From assembly GCF_036016955.1 (NCBI RefSeq), contig NZ_JAYWXI010000012.1, forward strand, positions 1 to 64,000: DNA of 64,000 nt, given 5' to 3'. The notes under the pieces were generated by a model. That model was not told where the DNA came from, did not search any database, and saw nothing but the letters and a program-made list of their open reading frames with translations. Numbering within the stretch: the first letter of the stretch is position 1; each line of letters starts with the position of its first letter. Below are positions 55,104 through 63,485 of this stretch, in pieces. Made by a program: the position numbers and the translations under genes. Source of the DNA: JAYWXI01 sp036016955 (lineage in GTDB: Bacteria > Bacteroidota > Bacteroidia > Flavobacteriales > Weeksellaceae).

Positions 55104-55436
55104 ATGATGTCTATGAGAAATCAGGTCCGTTTGATCGGAAGAACAGGGAAAGAGGTGGAAATGTTGAATTTAGCCAATGGTAAGGTGGCAAAGACGAGTT
55201 TGGCTACAACCGATTATTATACCAATTCGTCGGGCGAGAAGGTGGAGCAAACCCAATGGCATCAGCTGGTGGCCTATGGGCGTATTGCCGAACTGATGGA
55301 AAAGTACGTGAAAAAAGGAAAGGAAATTGGCATCGAGGGCAAGATTACCTACCGCCGTTTTGAGGATAAAGAAGGGCAGATGCGCTCTGTAACGGAGATT
55401 CGGGTGGAAGAGCTTTTATTGTTGGGGAGCAAATAG
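55104..55436 (+). CDS. ssb: Single-stranded DNA-binding protein, short form
   Basis: 110 residues, only the OB-fold: NQVRLIGRTGKEVEM, GKVAKTSLATTDYY, EQTQWHQLVAYGRIAELMEKYVKKGKEIGIEGKI, YRRFEDKEGQMRSVTEI. There is no C-terminal acidic DDDIPF tail, so it may not recruit SSB partners and is perhaps a second, specialised SSB. Followed after 58 bp by an HRDC protein. Confidence 0.9.
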   Translation: MMSMRNQVRLIGRTGKEVEMLNLANGKVAKTSLATTDYYTNSSGEKVEQTQWHQLVAYGRIAELMEKYVKKGKEIGIEGKITYRRFEDKEGQMRSVTEIRVEELLLLGSK

Positions 55437-55494
55437 CTTTTCTGAAGCGTATTCTTAATTTACATTGAAAATAACATAAAAACAGTCGGTTACT

Positions 55495-55938
55495 ATGAAA
55501 ATACAAGTGATGCGGGTTCGGGCATCGGCTCAGGAGGTGGTCGAAGATCAAAAAAAGGTGAATGCTTTTTTGCGGGAGCATACAGTACTTAAGGTGGAAG
55601 CCGCTTTTGTGCCGGAAGATCAGGAAGGCGGGTATTGGTCCGTTTTGTTTTTCACGGAAGAGCCTATGGAGACTTCGGAGGGATGGGCGTCTTTCCGTCC
55701 GATGACGGTCTCGGAAGAGACGGAGGACCGTATTTTGATGGCTTTAAAAGACTGGAGAACCCGAAAGGCGAAAGAGCAAAATGTTCCGGCTTATTGCATT
55801 GCTTCCAATAAGGAATTGCTTTGCGTGGCGCAGCAGCGTCCGTCCAAACGGGAAGAGTTGCAGCGGATTAAAGGATTTGGCCGACATAAAATCGAAAATT
55901 ACGGCGAAGAAATTTTGGGTTTATTGGAAATGCTTTAA
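55495..55938 (+). CDS. Small HRDC-domain protein
   Basis: 147 residues. N-terminal ~70 residues form a predicted alpha/beta unit (NAFLREHTVLKVEAAFVPED, GYWSVLFF). A C-terminal HRDC domain has LKDWRTRKAKEQNVPAYCIA, SNKELLCVAQQRPSKREELQRIKGFG and KIENYGEEIL. HRDC domains bind nucleic acid in RecQ helicases and RNase D. Stand-alone proteins of this design are known beside DGR reverse transcriptases, so a link to the DGR 2 kb upstream is possible, but ssb, a zinc-ribbon gene and a tRNA lie between. Confidence 0.85.
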   Translation: MKIQVMRVRASAQEVVEDQKKVNAFLREHTVLKVEAAFVPEDQEGGYWSVLFFTEEPMETSEGWASFRPMTVSEETEDRILMALKDWRTRKAKEQNVPAYCIASNKELLCVAQQRPSKREELQRIKGFGRHKIENYGEEILGLLEML

Positions 55939-55996
55939 GGAGGGCGATGGGGTAAAATCCACGGGTTAGCATCCTCGAAGAGTGGATTTAATTGTG

Positions 55997-56004
55997 TATT
56001 TTTG
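55997..56004 (+). promoter_or_regulatory. -7 box (TATTTTTG) of hisS
   Basis: TAnnTTTG match 27 bp upstream of the hisS ATG. Confidence 0.45.
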
Positions 56005-56031
56005 CGTTTTTAATACCTAAGAACAGAACAC

Positions 56032-57375
56032 ATGAAGCCCAGTTTAGCTAAAGGAACGCGAGATTTTTCGGCGGAAGAGGTCATCAAGCGACGATACATT
56101 ATTGGACGGCTGCAGAATAACTTTGAGTTGTTTGGTTTTCAGCCTTTGGAAACGCCAAGTTTTGAAAATCTCTCTACTTTAACGGGAAAATACGGGGAAG
56201 AGGGCGATCGATTGATTTTTAAAATTTTGAACTCTGGAAATTATTTGGATAAGATTGCGGACGAAGAACTGGGGCTAAAAAATATTCAGAGCATCACGCC
56301 TCAGATTTCCGAGAAGGCATTGCGTTATGATTTGACAGTTCCCTTTGCGCGTTATGTAGCGATGAATCATGGGCAGCTTAACTTTCCGTTTAAGCGCTAT
56401 CAAATACAGCCGGTATGGCGGGCAGATCGTCCTCAGAAGGGGCGTTTTAGGGAGTTTTACCAATGCGATGCGGATGCGGTGGGGAGCACTTCCCTTTGGC
56501 AGGAGGTGGAGTTGGTTCAGCTTTATGTCAAATCTTTTGCCGATTTGGGTATTCCTGTCAAAATTCATTTGAATAACCGTAAGATTCTTAGTGGATTGGC
56601 GGAATATGCGGCGATAGCCGATCGTTTGGTCGATTTCACGGTGGCATTGGATAAGTTGGACAAAATAGGAAAAGACGGCGTCGAGAAGGAACTCAGGGCG
56701 AAAGGCATTTCCGAGGAAGCGATTGAAAAGCTTGGGTTTTTATTTGAAAATCTTTCTGAAAATGAAGTGCTCTTCTGTTTGAATCAGTGCTTTGAGACGG
56801 TTGAAATCGGTCGAAAGGGGATTGAAGAACTTACCTTTGTTCTGGAGCAGTGCAAGGCGTTGGGGCTTTCGGACGAAGTGGTTGTGGATCTTACTTTAGC
56901 TCGGGGGTTGGACTATTATACGGGAGCAATCTTTGAGGTGAAGGCCCAAGGAGTGGAAATGGGAAGTATTGGGGGCGGAGGCCGCTACGATAACTTGACG
57001 GAGGTTTTTGGGGTTAAAAATATGCCGGGGATTGGTATTTCGTTCGGGTTGGATCGGATTTGCCTTGTGATGGAGGAGTTGGGATTGTTTCCTGAGAGTT
57101 CTTCTTGCAAGACCGAATATCTTTTTGCCAATTATGGCGAAGCTGAAGCTTTGGAGGCGGCAAAAATTATTGCTCGGTTGCGTGCCAAAGGGGTGGCTTG
57201 TGAACTTTATCCGGAGAGTGCGAAGTTGAAAAAGCAATTTGCTTATGCCGATAAAAAGGGTATTCCTTATTTGGTGTTTTTGGGGGAAGAGGAGCTGAAA
57301 ACCCAAAGCCTTACGGTAAAGGATTTGGCCACGGGGGAGCAGCGTACTCTGACGATTGAGGAGTTTGTGGTGTGA
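56032..57375 (+). CDS. hisS: Histidyl-tRNA synthetase
   Basis: 447 residues, class II synthetase: KGTRDFSAEE start, motif 2 region RYQIQPVWRADRPQKGRFREFYQCDADAVG, histidine motif ARGLDYYTGAIFEV, motif 3 GISFGLDR and a C-terminal anticodon-binding domain (ARLRAKGVACELY). Charges tRNA-His. Single-cistron. Confidence 0.95.
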   Translation: MKPSLAKGTRDFSAEEVIKRRYIIGRLQNNFELFGFQPLETPSFENLSTLTGKYGEEGDRLIFKILNSGNYLDKIADEELGLKNIQSITPQISEKALRYDLTVPFARYVAMNHGQLNFPFKRYQIQPVWRADRPQKGRFREFYQCDADAVGSTSLWQEVELVQLYVKSFADLGIPVKIHLNNRKILSGLAEYAAIADRLVDFTVALDKLDKIGKDGVEKELRAKGISEEAIEKLGFLFENLSENEVLFCLNQCFETVEIGRKGIEELTFVLEQCKALGLSDEVVVDLTLARGLDYYTGAIFEVKAQGVEMGSIGGGGRYDNLTEVFGVKNMPGIGISFGLDRICLVMEELGLFPESSSCKTEYLFANYGEAEALEAAKIIARLRAKGVACELYPESAKLKKQFAYADKKGIPYLVFLGEEELKTQSLTVKDLATGEQRTLTIEEFVV

Positions 57376-57389
57376 TTTTTTTTATAATC

Positions 57390-57433
57390 CCAAACAGCGC
57401 GCCCGATTGAATTCAATCGGGCGCGCTGTTTGG
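57390..57433. repeat. Perfect 44-bp palindrome after hisS
   Basis: Two 22-bp arms meet without a spacer (57390-57411, 57412-57433), GC-rich with a GAATTC centre. No T-run on either side in the right place, so it is an unusual terminator or a protein-binding/cruciform element. Confidence 0.9.
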
Positions 57434-57509
57434 ATGGAGGTTTGCTTTGGGAAGGGGTGCTTTTAGGGGGATTTCGGCGGGCAAATTAGCTTTGCTTTGG
57501 TTTTTCCAT

Positions 57510-57517
57510 TATCTTTG
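57510..57517 (+). promoter_or_regulatory. -7 box (TATCTTTG) of the epimerase operon
   Basis: TAnnTTTG match 16 bp upstream of the ATG at 57534. Confidence 0.5.
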
Positions 57518-57533
57518 TGAATCTTATAGAATA

Positions 57534-58541
57534 ATGGTATTAGTCACAGGAGCAACAGGAATGGTCGGTACGGTCGTCGTTTTGGAATTGATACGGCGGG
57601 GGTATCGGGTGCGTGCGGCGAAGAGGACTTCCAGTAATTTGGAGGTTTTTCGTCGGTCTTTGTCTTTTTATACCGATCGCTCGGAGGAGTATTTTCGTTT
57701 GATTGATTGGGTGGATGTGGACTTTGGCGACGCTTTCTCTTTGGAGAAGGCTTTGCAGGGCGTTACTCAGGTGTACCATTGCGCAGCAAAAGTGAGTTTT
57801 GACCCTGGAGACCGTAAGGCGCTTTGGCAAACCAATTGGGAGGGGACTCGCCGTCTTCTTTATGCTTGTGAGTCGGCCAATCTCCGTGCGTTTTGTTTGG
57901 TGAGTTCCATTGCGGTTTTGGATGGGGTGGATGAAACGGGGAGGTTGACGGAGGATTCGGATTTTAATCCTAAACTGGCACATTCTGATTATGCTGTTTC
58001 CAAATATTTGGCGGAGATGGAGGTTTGGCGGGCGTCTGCGGAAGGACTTCGTACGGTGATTGTCAATCCTGGTGTGGTGATTGGAAGCGGCGATTGGAAG
58101 CGGAGTAGTGGGACTTTGTTTGATATTGCATTACGTAGTGGTTATACTTTTCCCGGGGGGACGGGGTATGTGGATGTTCGGGATGTGGCGCGTGCGGCGG
58201 TGGAGTTGGTGGAGAAGGAGGCGTTTGGCGAAAGGTATATTTTGGTTGCCGAAAACTTGCGTTACGAAACCTTTGGACGTATGGTGCGTGCTCTGAAGGG
58301 GCTTGGAGAGCAAAAGGTGCTTTCTGAAGGAGTTCTTCGGTTGGCGGCGGGAGTTGGATGTTTTTTGGGGTGGTTGGTACCGCCTTTGCGGTTGGCGAAC
58401 CGAGCTAATGTGGATGCGGTTACGGGCTTTGTAGAAATCTCCAACGAAAAAATTAAAAAACGCTTGGGCTTTGATTTTATTCCCGTGGAGGAAAGTTTGG
58501 CGTTTCATTTCCGAAATTATTTGAAAAAAGAAAAACAATAA
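57534..58541 (+). CDS. NAD-dependent epimerase/dehydratase-like protein (extended SDR)
   Basis: 335 residues: VLVTGATGMVG (cofactor loop), VYHCAAKVSFDPGD, SSIAVLDG and catalytic YAVSKYLAE. The family covers sugar-nucleotide epimerases, dihydroflavonol-reductase-like and 3-beta-hydroxysteroid enzymes. The FDPGD stretch and the acyl-CoA ligase downstream suggest a small-molecule reductase. ATG at 57534 gives the standard start. First gene of a run of four (gaps 20, 23, 42 bp). Confidence 0.88.
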   Translation: MVLVTGATGMVGTVVVLELIRRGYRVRAAKRTSSNLEVFRRSLSFYTDRSEEYFRLIDWVDVDFGDAFSLEKALQGVTQVYHCAAKVSFDPGDRKALWQTNWEGTRRLLYACESANLRAFCLVSSIAVLDGVDETGRLTEDSDFNPKLAHSDYAVSKYLAEMEVWRASAEGLRTVIVNPGVVIGSGDWKRSSGTLFDIALRSGYTFPGGTGYVDVRDVARAAVELVEKEAFGERYILVAENLRYETFGRMVRALKGLGEQKVLSEGVLRLAAGVGCFLGWLVPPLRLANRANVDAVTGFVEISNEKIKKRLGFDFIPVEESLAFHFRNYLKKEKQ

Positions 58542-58561
58542 TAACTAACTAAACGAAATTT

Positions 58562-60328
58562 ATGAATATTACCCGATTTTTGGATACCAATACCGAACGT
58601 TATCCGTTGAAGGCGGCCATAGGCTTTAAGAAAGACGAGCATTGGCAGGAGCTCAACTGGAAAGACTTCCGAAGAATGGTTTTCAAAACGGCCAATGCCT
58701 TGAGGGAGGCGGGTATTGGGGAGAACGATAAAGTGGCCATTTATTCTGATAATTCGGCAGAATGGATGGTTTTCGATTTGGCGGTTTTGGCTTTGGGGGC
58801 GGTTACGGTGCCTATTTATTCCACTAATAACGGGGAACAGGCCGAATACATTATTAACGACGCCGAAGTCAAGATGGTAATGGTGGGTAATCAGGAGCAG
58901 TACGATGCCATGTTGGGGCTTATTCGCAGTGGAAACCCTTACCTGCAGAAAATTATTGTTTCTAAGAAGAAGGTTTGGGTGGAGCAGGAGCATACGGATT
59001 ATTTGGAAAATTTTATTAAGACGGCTTCGGAAACGTTTGCCATTGTGGATAAGCAGGACGAAGATTTGGCGACTTTGATTTACACTTCGGGAACCACGGG
59101 AATTCCCAAAGGGGTGATGCTGACGCATGGTAATTTTCATAAATGTTTTCAGGCACATTTTGATTTTTTCAAATTCGAAAACTTCAGGAATGAGCATTCT
59201 TTGGCTTTTCTTCCGCTTTCTCACGTGTTTGAAAGGAGCTGGACGCTGCTTTGCTTGACGGGAGCGGCAAAGGTTTCTTTTTTGGAAAACACCAAACTGA
59301 TTGCCCATACGTTGACCGAGGTGAAGCCTACGATGATGTGTGCGGTGCCACGGTTTTACCAAAAAATCTATGCGGGGGTGAACGACATGGTGAACGAGGG
59401 GGCGGAGACCAAGAAGAAAATTTTTACTTGGGCGATGGCGGTAGGAGCGCAAGCGGCCGAATTTAGACGGAATAATCGTCCGGTGCCTTTGGCATTGAGG
59501 CTGAAAAATACTTTGGCCAACGCTTTGGTTTTCCGTAAGATTAAAGCGAAGATGGGCGGACGGCTTTGGTTTATGCCTTGCGGAGGGGCTTCGTTGTCGC
59601 CGGAAGTAACCCGTTTTTTCGATGCTATGGGCATTCATATCACGGTGGGGTATGGGCTTACCGAGACTACGGCGACGCTTACGGCATTTCCTTTTACGGG
59701 GTATGAGCACGGTTCGGCAGGCATTATGTTGGGGGATACGCAGATTAAGATTGGCGAAAACAATGAAATATTGGCTAAAGGAAGCGGGATAATGAAGGGG
59801 TATTATAAGAAGCCTGAAGAAACGGCGGCGGTGTTTACTTCGGACGGTTGGTTTCGGACGGGGGATGCGGGCGTTTTGGATGCGAAAGGGCATCTGGTGA
59901 TTACCGATCGGATTAAGGATTTGATGAAGACCTCCAATGGGAAGTATGTAACGCCACAACCGATTGAAAATTTGTTGTCCAATAACAATTACGTCAATCA
60001 GGTTATGTTGGTGGCAGAGGGGCGTCCTTTTGTTACGGCGCTTATTGTTCCGAATTTTGAATTTTTGCAGGAGCAGCTCAAACGGATGAAAATTCCTTTC
60101 ACCAATTGGGAAGAGATTGTGAACATGGAAAAAATCAAGGGACTTTACCATAAAAAGTTGGAGGAGGTTCAGCAGTCTTTGTCGGGTTTTGAGAAGGTTA
60201 AGAAATTTACATTGATGCCTGCCGAATTCGAGATTGGAAGTGGGGAAATTACTCCGACGCTTAAAATCAAACGCAATATTGTCTTGACCAAGTATGCCGA
60301 GATTATCGAAAAAATGTATGCGCATTAA
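58562..60328 (+). CDS. Long-chain fatty-acid-CoA ligase (AMP-forming)
   Basis: 588 residues: P-loop YTSGTTGIPKGVML (about 175-188), PLSHVFER, GYGLTETTA, TGDAGVLDAKGHLVITDRIKD and MKTSNGKYVTPQPIE. Activates fatty acids to acyl-CoA through acyl-AMP. The sequence style matches the bacterial FAA/ACSL group. Lies in the same run as the epimerase, mvaD and purK. Confidence 0.93.
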   Translation: MNITRFLDTNTERYPLKAAIGFKKDEHWQELNWKDFRRMVFKTANALREAGIGENDKVAIYSDNSAEWMVFDLAVLALGAVTVPIYSTNNGEQAEYIINDAEVKMVMVGNQEQYDAMLGLIRSGNPYLQKIIVSKKKVWVEQEHTDYLENFIKTASETFAIVDKQDEDLATLIYTSGTTGIPKGVMLTHGNFHKCFQAHFDFFKFENFRNEHSLAFLPLSHVFERSWTLLCLTGAAKVSFLENTKLIAHTLTEVKPTMMCAVPRFYQKIYAGVNDMVNEGAETKKKIFTWAMAVGAQAAEFRRNNRPVPLALRLKNTLANALVFRKIKAKMGGRLWFMPCGGASLSPEVTRFFDAMGIHITVGYGLTETTATLTAFPFTGYEHGSAGIMLGDTQIKIGENNEILAKGSGIMKGYYKKPEETAAVFTSDGWFRTGDAGVLDAKGHLVITDRIKDLMKTSNGKYVTPQPIENLLSNNNYVNQVMLVAEGRPFVTALIVPNFEFLQEQLKRMKIPFTNWEEIVNMEKIKGLYHKKLEEVQQSLSGFEKVKKFTLMPAEFEIGSGEITPTLKIKRNIVLTKYAEIIEKMYAH

Positions 60329-60351
60329 GTAAAGAGGGAAACGAAAAAGAA

Positions 60352-61425
60352 ATGGAAGCGAACCGTAGGATTATGAATGAATTTTTAGGGAGAGAGGACG
60401 TTCGGGTAAGAAACGCGAAGGTGAATGTTTCTTGTCCCAGTAATATTGCTTTAATCAAGTATTGGGGAAAGTATGCGGGGCAGTTGCCGGCCAATCCCAG
60501 TATTAGTTATACCTTGAACCACTGCCGTACCGATACCGAGATGGTTTTTGAGGCGGGGGAGGCTTTTGGCGTTCAGACGTTTTTGTCTGGAAAGGAAGAG
60601 AAAGGGTTTTCTGAAAAAATCGAAAACTACTTCAGAAGCATTGAGGTTTATCTGCCTTGGATTACGAAAGGGCGTTATGTGGTACGAACGGAAAATACTT
60701 TTCCTCATAGTTCGGGGATTGCCAGTTCGGCTTCGGGCTTCGGAGCGATAGCCAAAGGGCTGATGTATTTGGAGGCTCTGTTTACAAATGAAGATCCGCA
60801 GAATGTGGACTTGAAAAAAGCGTCTTTTTTGGCTCGATTGGGGAGTGGGAGTGCTTGCAGGAGTCTTTACGACGGTTTGGTGGTTTGGGGGGAGACTTCC
60901 GAGGTAGTGGGCAGTTCGGATTATTTTGCGGTGCCTTATCCTCAGGAGCAGGTGCATTCGGTTTTTCGCCATTTTAACGATTGGGTACTCTTGATCCATG
61001 AGGGGCAGAAATCGGTAAGTTCTTCCGTAGGGCATGGTTTAATGAATACCAACCCTTATGCTCAGAGGCGTTTTCAGGAGGCCAAGGCAAATTTTGTTCC
61101 GATGAAAGCGATTTTGAAATCGGGGGATTTGGACGGGTTTATCACTTTGGTCGAGCATGAGGCGCTTACGCTTCATGCGATGATGATGATGAGCCATCCG
61201 GCGTTTATTTTGATGAAGACGGGCACGCTGGAGGTGATTAATCGGTTGTGGGATTTTCGTAAAACGACGGGATTGCCATTGTTTTTTACGTTGGATGCGG
61301 GGGCTAATGTTCATCTTTTGTTTCCCAATGACGGCAGGGAGGCGCTTATTAAGGATTTTATTGAGAGCGAGTTGGTTCCCTATACCCAGAACGGCGGTGT
61401 CGTGAAAGATGAGATGATTTTTTAA
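60352..61425 (+). CDS. mvaD: Diphosphomevalonate decarboxylase
   Basis: 357 residues, GHMP kinase superfamily: CPSNIALIKYWGKY, PANPSISYTL, the phosphate loop SSGIASSASGFGA (about 120-132), GSGSACRSLYDG and LDAGANVHLL. Last step of the mevalonate route to isopentenyl diphosphate, ATP-dependent. Its presence means isoprenoids are made through mevalonate, as in many Flavobacteriia. Confidence 0.94.
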   Translation: MEANRRIMNEFLGREDVRVRNAKVNVSCPSNIALIKYWGKYAGQLPANPSISYTLNHCRTDTEMVFEAGEAFGVQTFLSGKEEKGFSEKIENYFRSIEVYLPWITKGRYVVRTENTFPHSSGIASSASGFGAIAKGLMYLEALFTNEDPQNVDLKKASFLARLGSGSACRSLYDGLVVWGETSEVVGSSDYFAVPYPQEQVHSVFRHFNDWVLLIHEGQKSVSSSVGHGLMNTNPYAQRRFQEAKANFVPMKAILKSGDLDGFITLVEHEALTLHAMMMMSHPAFILMKTGTLEVINRLWDFRKTTGLPLFFTLDAGANVHLLFPNDGREALIKDFIESELVPYTQNGGVVKDEMIF

Positions 61426-61467
61426 AAGATTAAAGGACGAACTTAAACCTTAAACCATAACGCAAAC

Positions 61468-62580
61468 ATGAAAATAGGAGTACTTGGTGGGGGGCAGCTT
61501 GGGCGGATGCTCATCCAGAATGCTTTGAAATACGACGATCAGTGGTCGACTTTGGATCCTTCTTCCGATGCCCCTTGTGCGGGGATTTCGGCTTTTACGC
61601 GGGGGGATTTCAACGATTATGATACGGTGCTTGCTTTCGGGCGGGATCAGGAGGTTTTGACTATTGAGATTGAACATGTGAATGTAGAAGCCCTTTTCCG
61701 TTTGGAAGAACAAGGGGTGAAGGTTATTCCGCGTCCGCGTGTGATTCGGATGATCCAACAGAAAATTCTTCAGAAACAATTTTATAAAGCGCATGGGATT
61801 CCCAGTCCGGATTTTCAAGTGATCGAAAATAAAGCTCAGGCGACCTTTCCGCTTCCTTTTGTCCAAAAGACGAATACCGGAGGGTACGACGGGAAGGGCG
61901 TGCAGGTGCTGCGGACGGAGGACGATTTGCAGCGTCTTTGGGATGGGCCTTCGGTTTTGGAAGCGTTAGTAGATATTGAGAAAGAGTTGTCTGTTATTGT
62001 GGCTAAAAATGAATCCGGCGAGGTGGCCTTGTTTCCCGTTACGGAAATGGTGGCCGATCCGAAGCTGAATTTATTGGATTTTAATATTTGTCCGGCAGAG
62101 GTGTCGGCAGAGGTATCGGCTCAAATTCGTCGCATTGCAGAACAATTTATTGAGGCGGTGGATTCGCCGGGGCTTTTTGCCATCGAGTTGTTTTTGGATA
62201 AAGAAGGCAAGGTTTGGGTTAATGAGACGGCTCCCCGTTTGCATAACTCCGGGCATCAATCCCAAGAGGGCAATGCCAACTCTCAGTTTGAGCAAATGTA
62301 TCGGGTGCTTAAGAATTTTCCGTTGGCCGATACGGCGGCCTTTGGGTATTCGGGGATGTTGAATTTGGTGGGCGAAGACGGTTACTCGGGGAAGGTGGAG
62401 TACGAAGGGCTTGATTCGGTTTTAAGGCTTCCGAAGACCTACGTGCATCTTTATGGTAAAACCGAAACCAAACCGGGGCGCAAGATGGGACACATTAATG
62501 TTTTATCTGACTCGCGGGCTTCGCTTTTGGAAAAACTGGCACAGATTAAGGCGATGGTGCGGGTGGTTTCCAAAAGTTGA
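61468..62580 (+). CDS. purK: 5-(carboxyamino)imidazole ribonucleotide synthase
   Basis: 370 residues, ATP-grasp: GVLGGGQLGRML, TIEIEHVNVEAL, QKTNTGGYDGKGVQVL, NETAPRLHNSGHQSQEG and SQFEQMYRVL. Converts AIR, ATP and bicarbonate to N5-CAIR in purine synthesis. Last in the four-gene run; a terminator follows. Confidence 0.95.
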   Translation: MKIGVLGGGQLGRMLIQNALKYDDQWSTLDPSSDAPCAGISAFTRGDFNDYDTVLAFGRDQEVLTIEIEHVNVEALFRLEEQGVKVIPRPRVIRMIQQKILQKQFYKAHGIPSPDFQVIENKAQATFPLPFVQKTNTGGYDGKGVQVLRTEDDLQRLWDGPSVLEALVDIEKELSVIVAKNESGEVALFPVTEMVADPKLNLLDFNICPAEVSAEVSAQIRRIAEQFIEAVDSPGLFAIELFLDKEGKVWVNETAPRLHNSGHQSQEGNANSQFEQMYRVLKNFPLADTAAFGYSGMLNLVGEDGYSGKVEYEGLDSVLRLPKTYVHLYGKTETKPGRKMGHINVLSDSRASLLEKLAQIKAMVRVVSKS

Positions 62581-62606
62581 AATTGAACCAATAGGTAATA
62601 GATTAT

Positions 62607-62640
62607 AAAAAATGGCGGTTTTTCAATACCGCCATTTTTT
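62607..62640. terminator. Bidirectional terminator between purK and the SH3-like gene
   Basis: A 13-bp stem (62607-62619 with 62628-62640), 8-nt loop, with A-rich and T-rich ends. Serves two convergent genes. Confidence 0.88.
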
Positions 62641-63473
62641 TATTTTTTTAAGGATAAATCCGTCCCGTTCCAAAGGTAAATTTTTTGCTCTTTTTTGGTG
62701 ACTTTCAGCGGAGCGTCTTCATCTTCGGATTCGCCTTCTTCTAATTTGAAAATAAGAAGGTTGCGCGATTTGGCGTTTTGGGGGAAGATGAGCTCTTCGG
62801 AGTGGTAATACACGCCGGCATCCGATACGGAGAGCAGGAGTGGAAGCTTGATTAATTTTCGGTTGGCAAACAATAAGGGTTGGGTCAGGGTTGGGACTCC
62901 GCAGGCTTCGCCGCCTACACTGGCCGAAAGGATATAGTCCACTCCATCCAAGAAGGGGCTTTTATTTGCGGTAAAGGTTGCGGAAGCCATGCTCTCCTTG
63001 CTGTCGATGTCGAAAAAAGCCTCGTCCAAAAGCCGATTGTTTTCCAAAACCTTTATGCTCCCGAGGTTTACTTTGCTTTTCTCTCCGGAAGGTAAAACCC
63101 GGTTTTCGGATTGGCCTATCCCGAACAGAAAGAGCCATCCGTCCCTTGTGCGGTATCCTAAACTGATGTTTCCGCCCCACATGTAGCCGGTTTTTTCGCC
63201 GTACTTTATCTGATACCAGTACGAGGATCGCTTGCCTAAGGTGGTGACGATTTCGGTGTTTTTAACGATTTCAATCTCTTGCCCCGAAGCCAACGAATCC
63301 AATACGGCAGCGGTGAGGTTAGGTGCGGTTCGCACTTTTGTACGATCCGAAAAGACCTTTTGCTTCGATCCTTTTTCAAAATAGAAAACACTGCTTGCAT
63401 AGTCTTCTTCCTGTGCGCCTAAAAACAGGGGAAGAAAGGCGAGTAAGATGAAAATCCAGCGGTTGTTTTTCAT
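62640..63473 (-). CDS. Secreted SH3-like domain protein
   Basis: 277 residues: signal peptide (MKNNRWIFILLAFLPLFLGAQ), then a bacterial SH3-like segment (about 40-105: VRTAPNLTAAVLDSLASGQ, VKNTEIVTTLGKRSSYWYQIKY, TGYMWGGNIS) followed by a beta-rich domain (SASVGGEACGVPTLTQPLLF, LLIFKLEEGESEDEDAP). SH3-like domains often bind cell wall or other proteins. No enzyme motif. It lies 12 bp downstream of prmA on the same strand. Confidence 0.8.
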   Translation of the reverse strand: MKNNRWIFILLAFLPLFLGAQEEDYASSVFYFEKGSKQKVFSDRTKVRTAPNLTAAVLDSLASGQEIEIVKNTEIVTTLGKRSSYWYQIKYGEKTGYMWGGNISLGYRTRDGWLFLFGIGQSENRVLPSGEKSKVNLGSIKVLENNRLLDEAFFDIDSKESMASATFTANKSPFLDGVDYILSASVGGEACGVPTLTQPLLFANRKLIKLPLLLSVSDAGVYYHSEELIFPQNAKSRNLLIFKLEEGESEDEDAPLKVTKKEQKIYLWNGTDLSLKK

Positions 63474-63485
63474 TTTTTCGGAGAT

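Noticed and set aside
58517..60325. 602-codon antisense frame
   Set aside because: Mirror of the acyl-CoA ligase gene; Arg/His/Pro-rich composition typical of an antisense frame.
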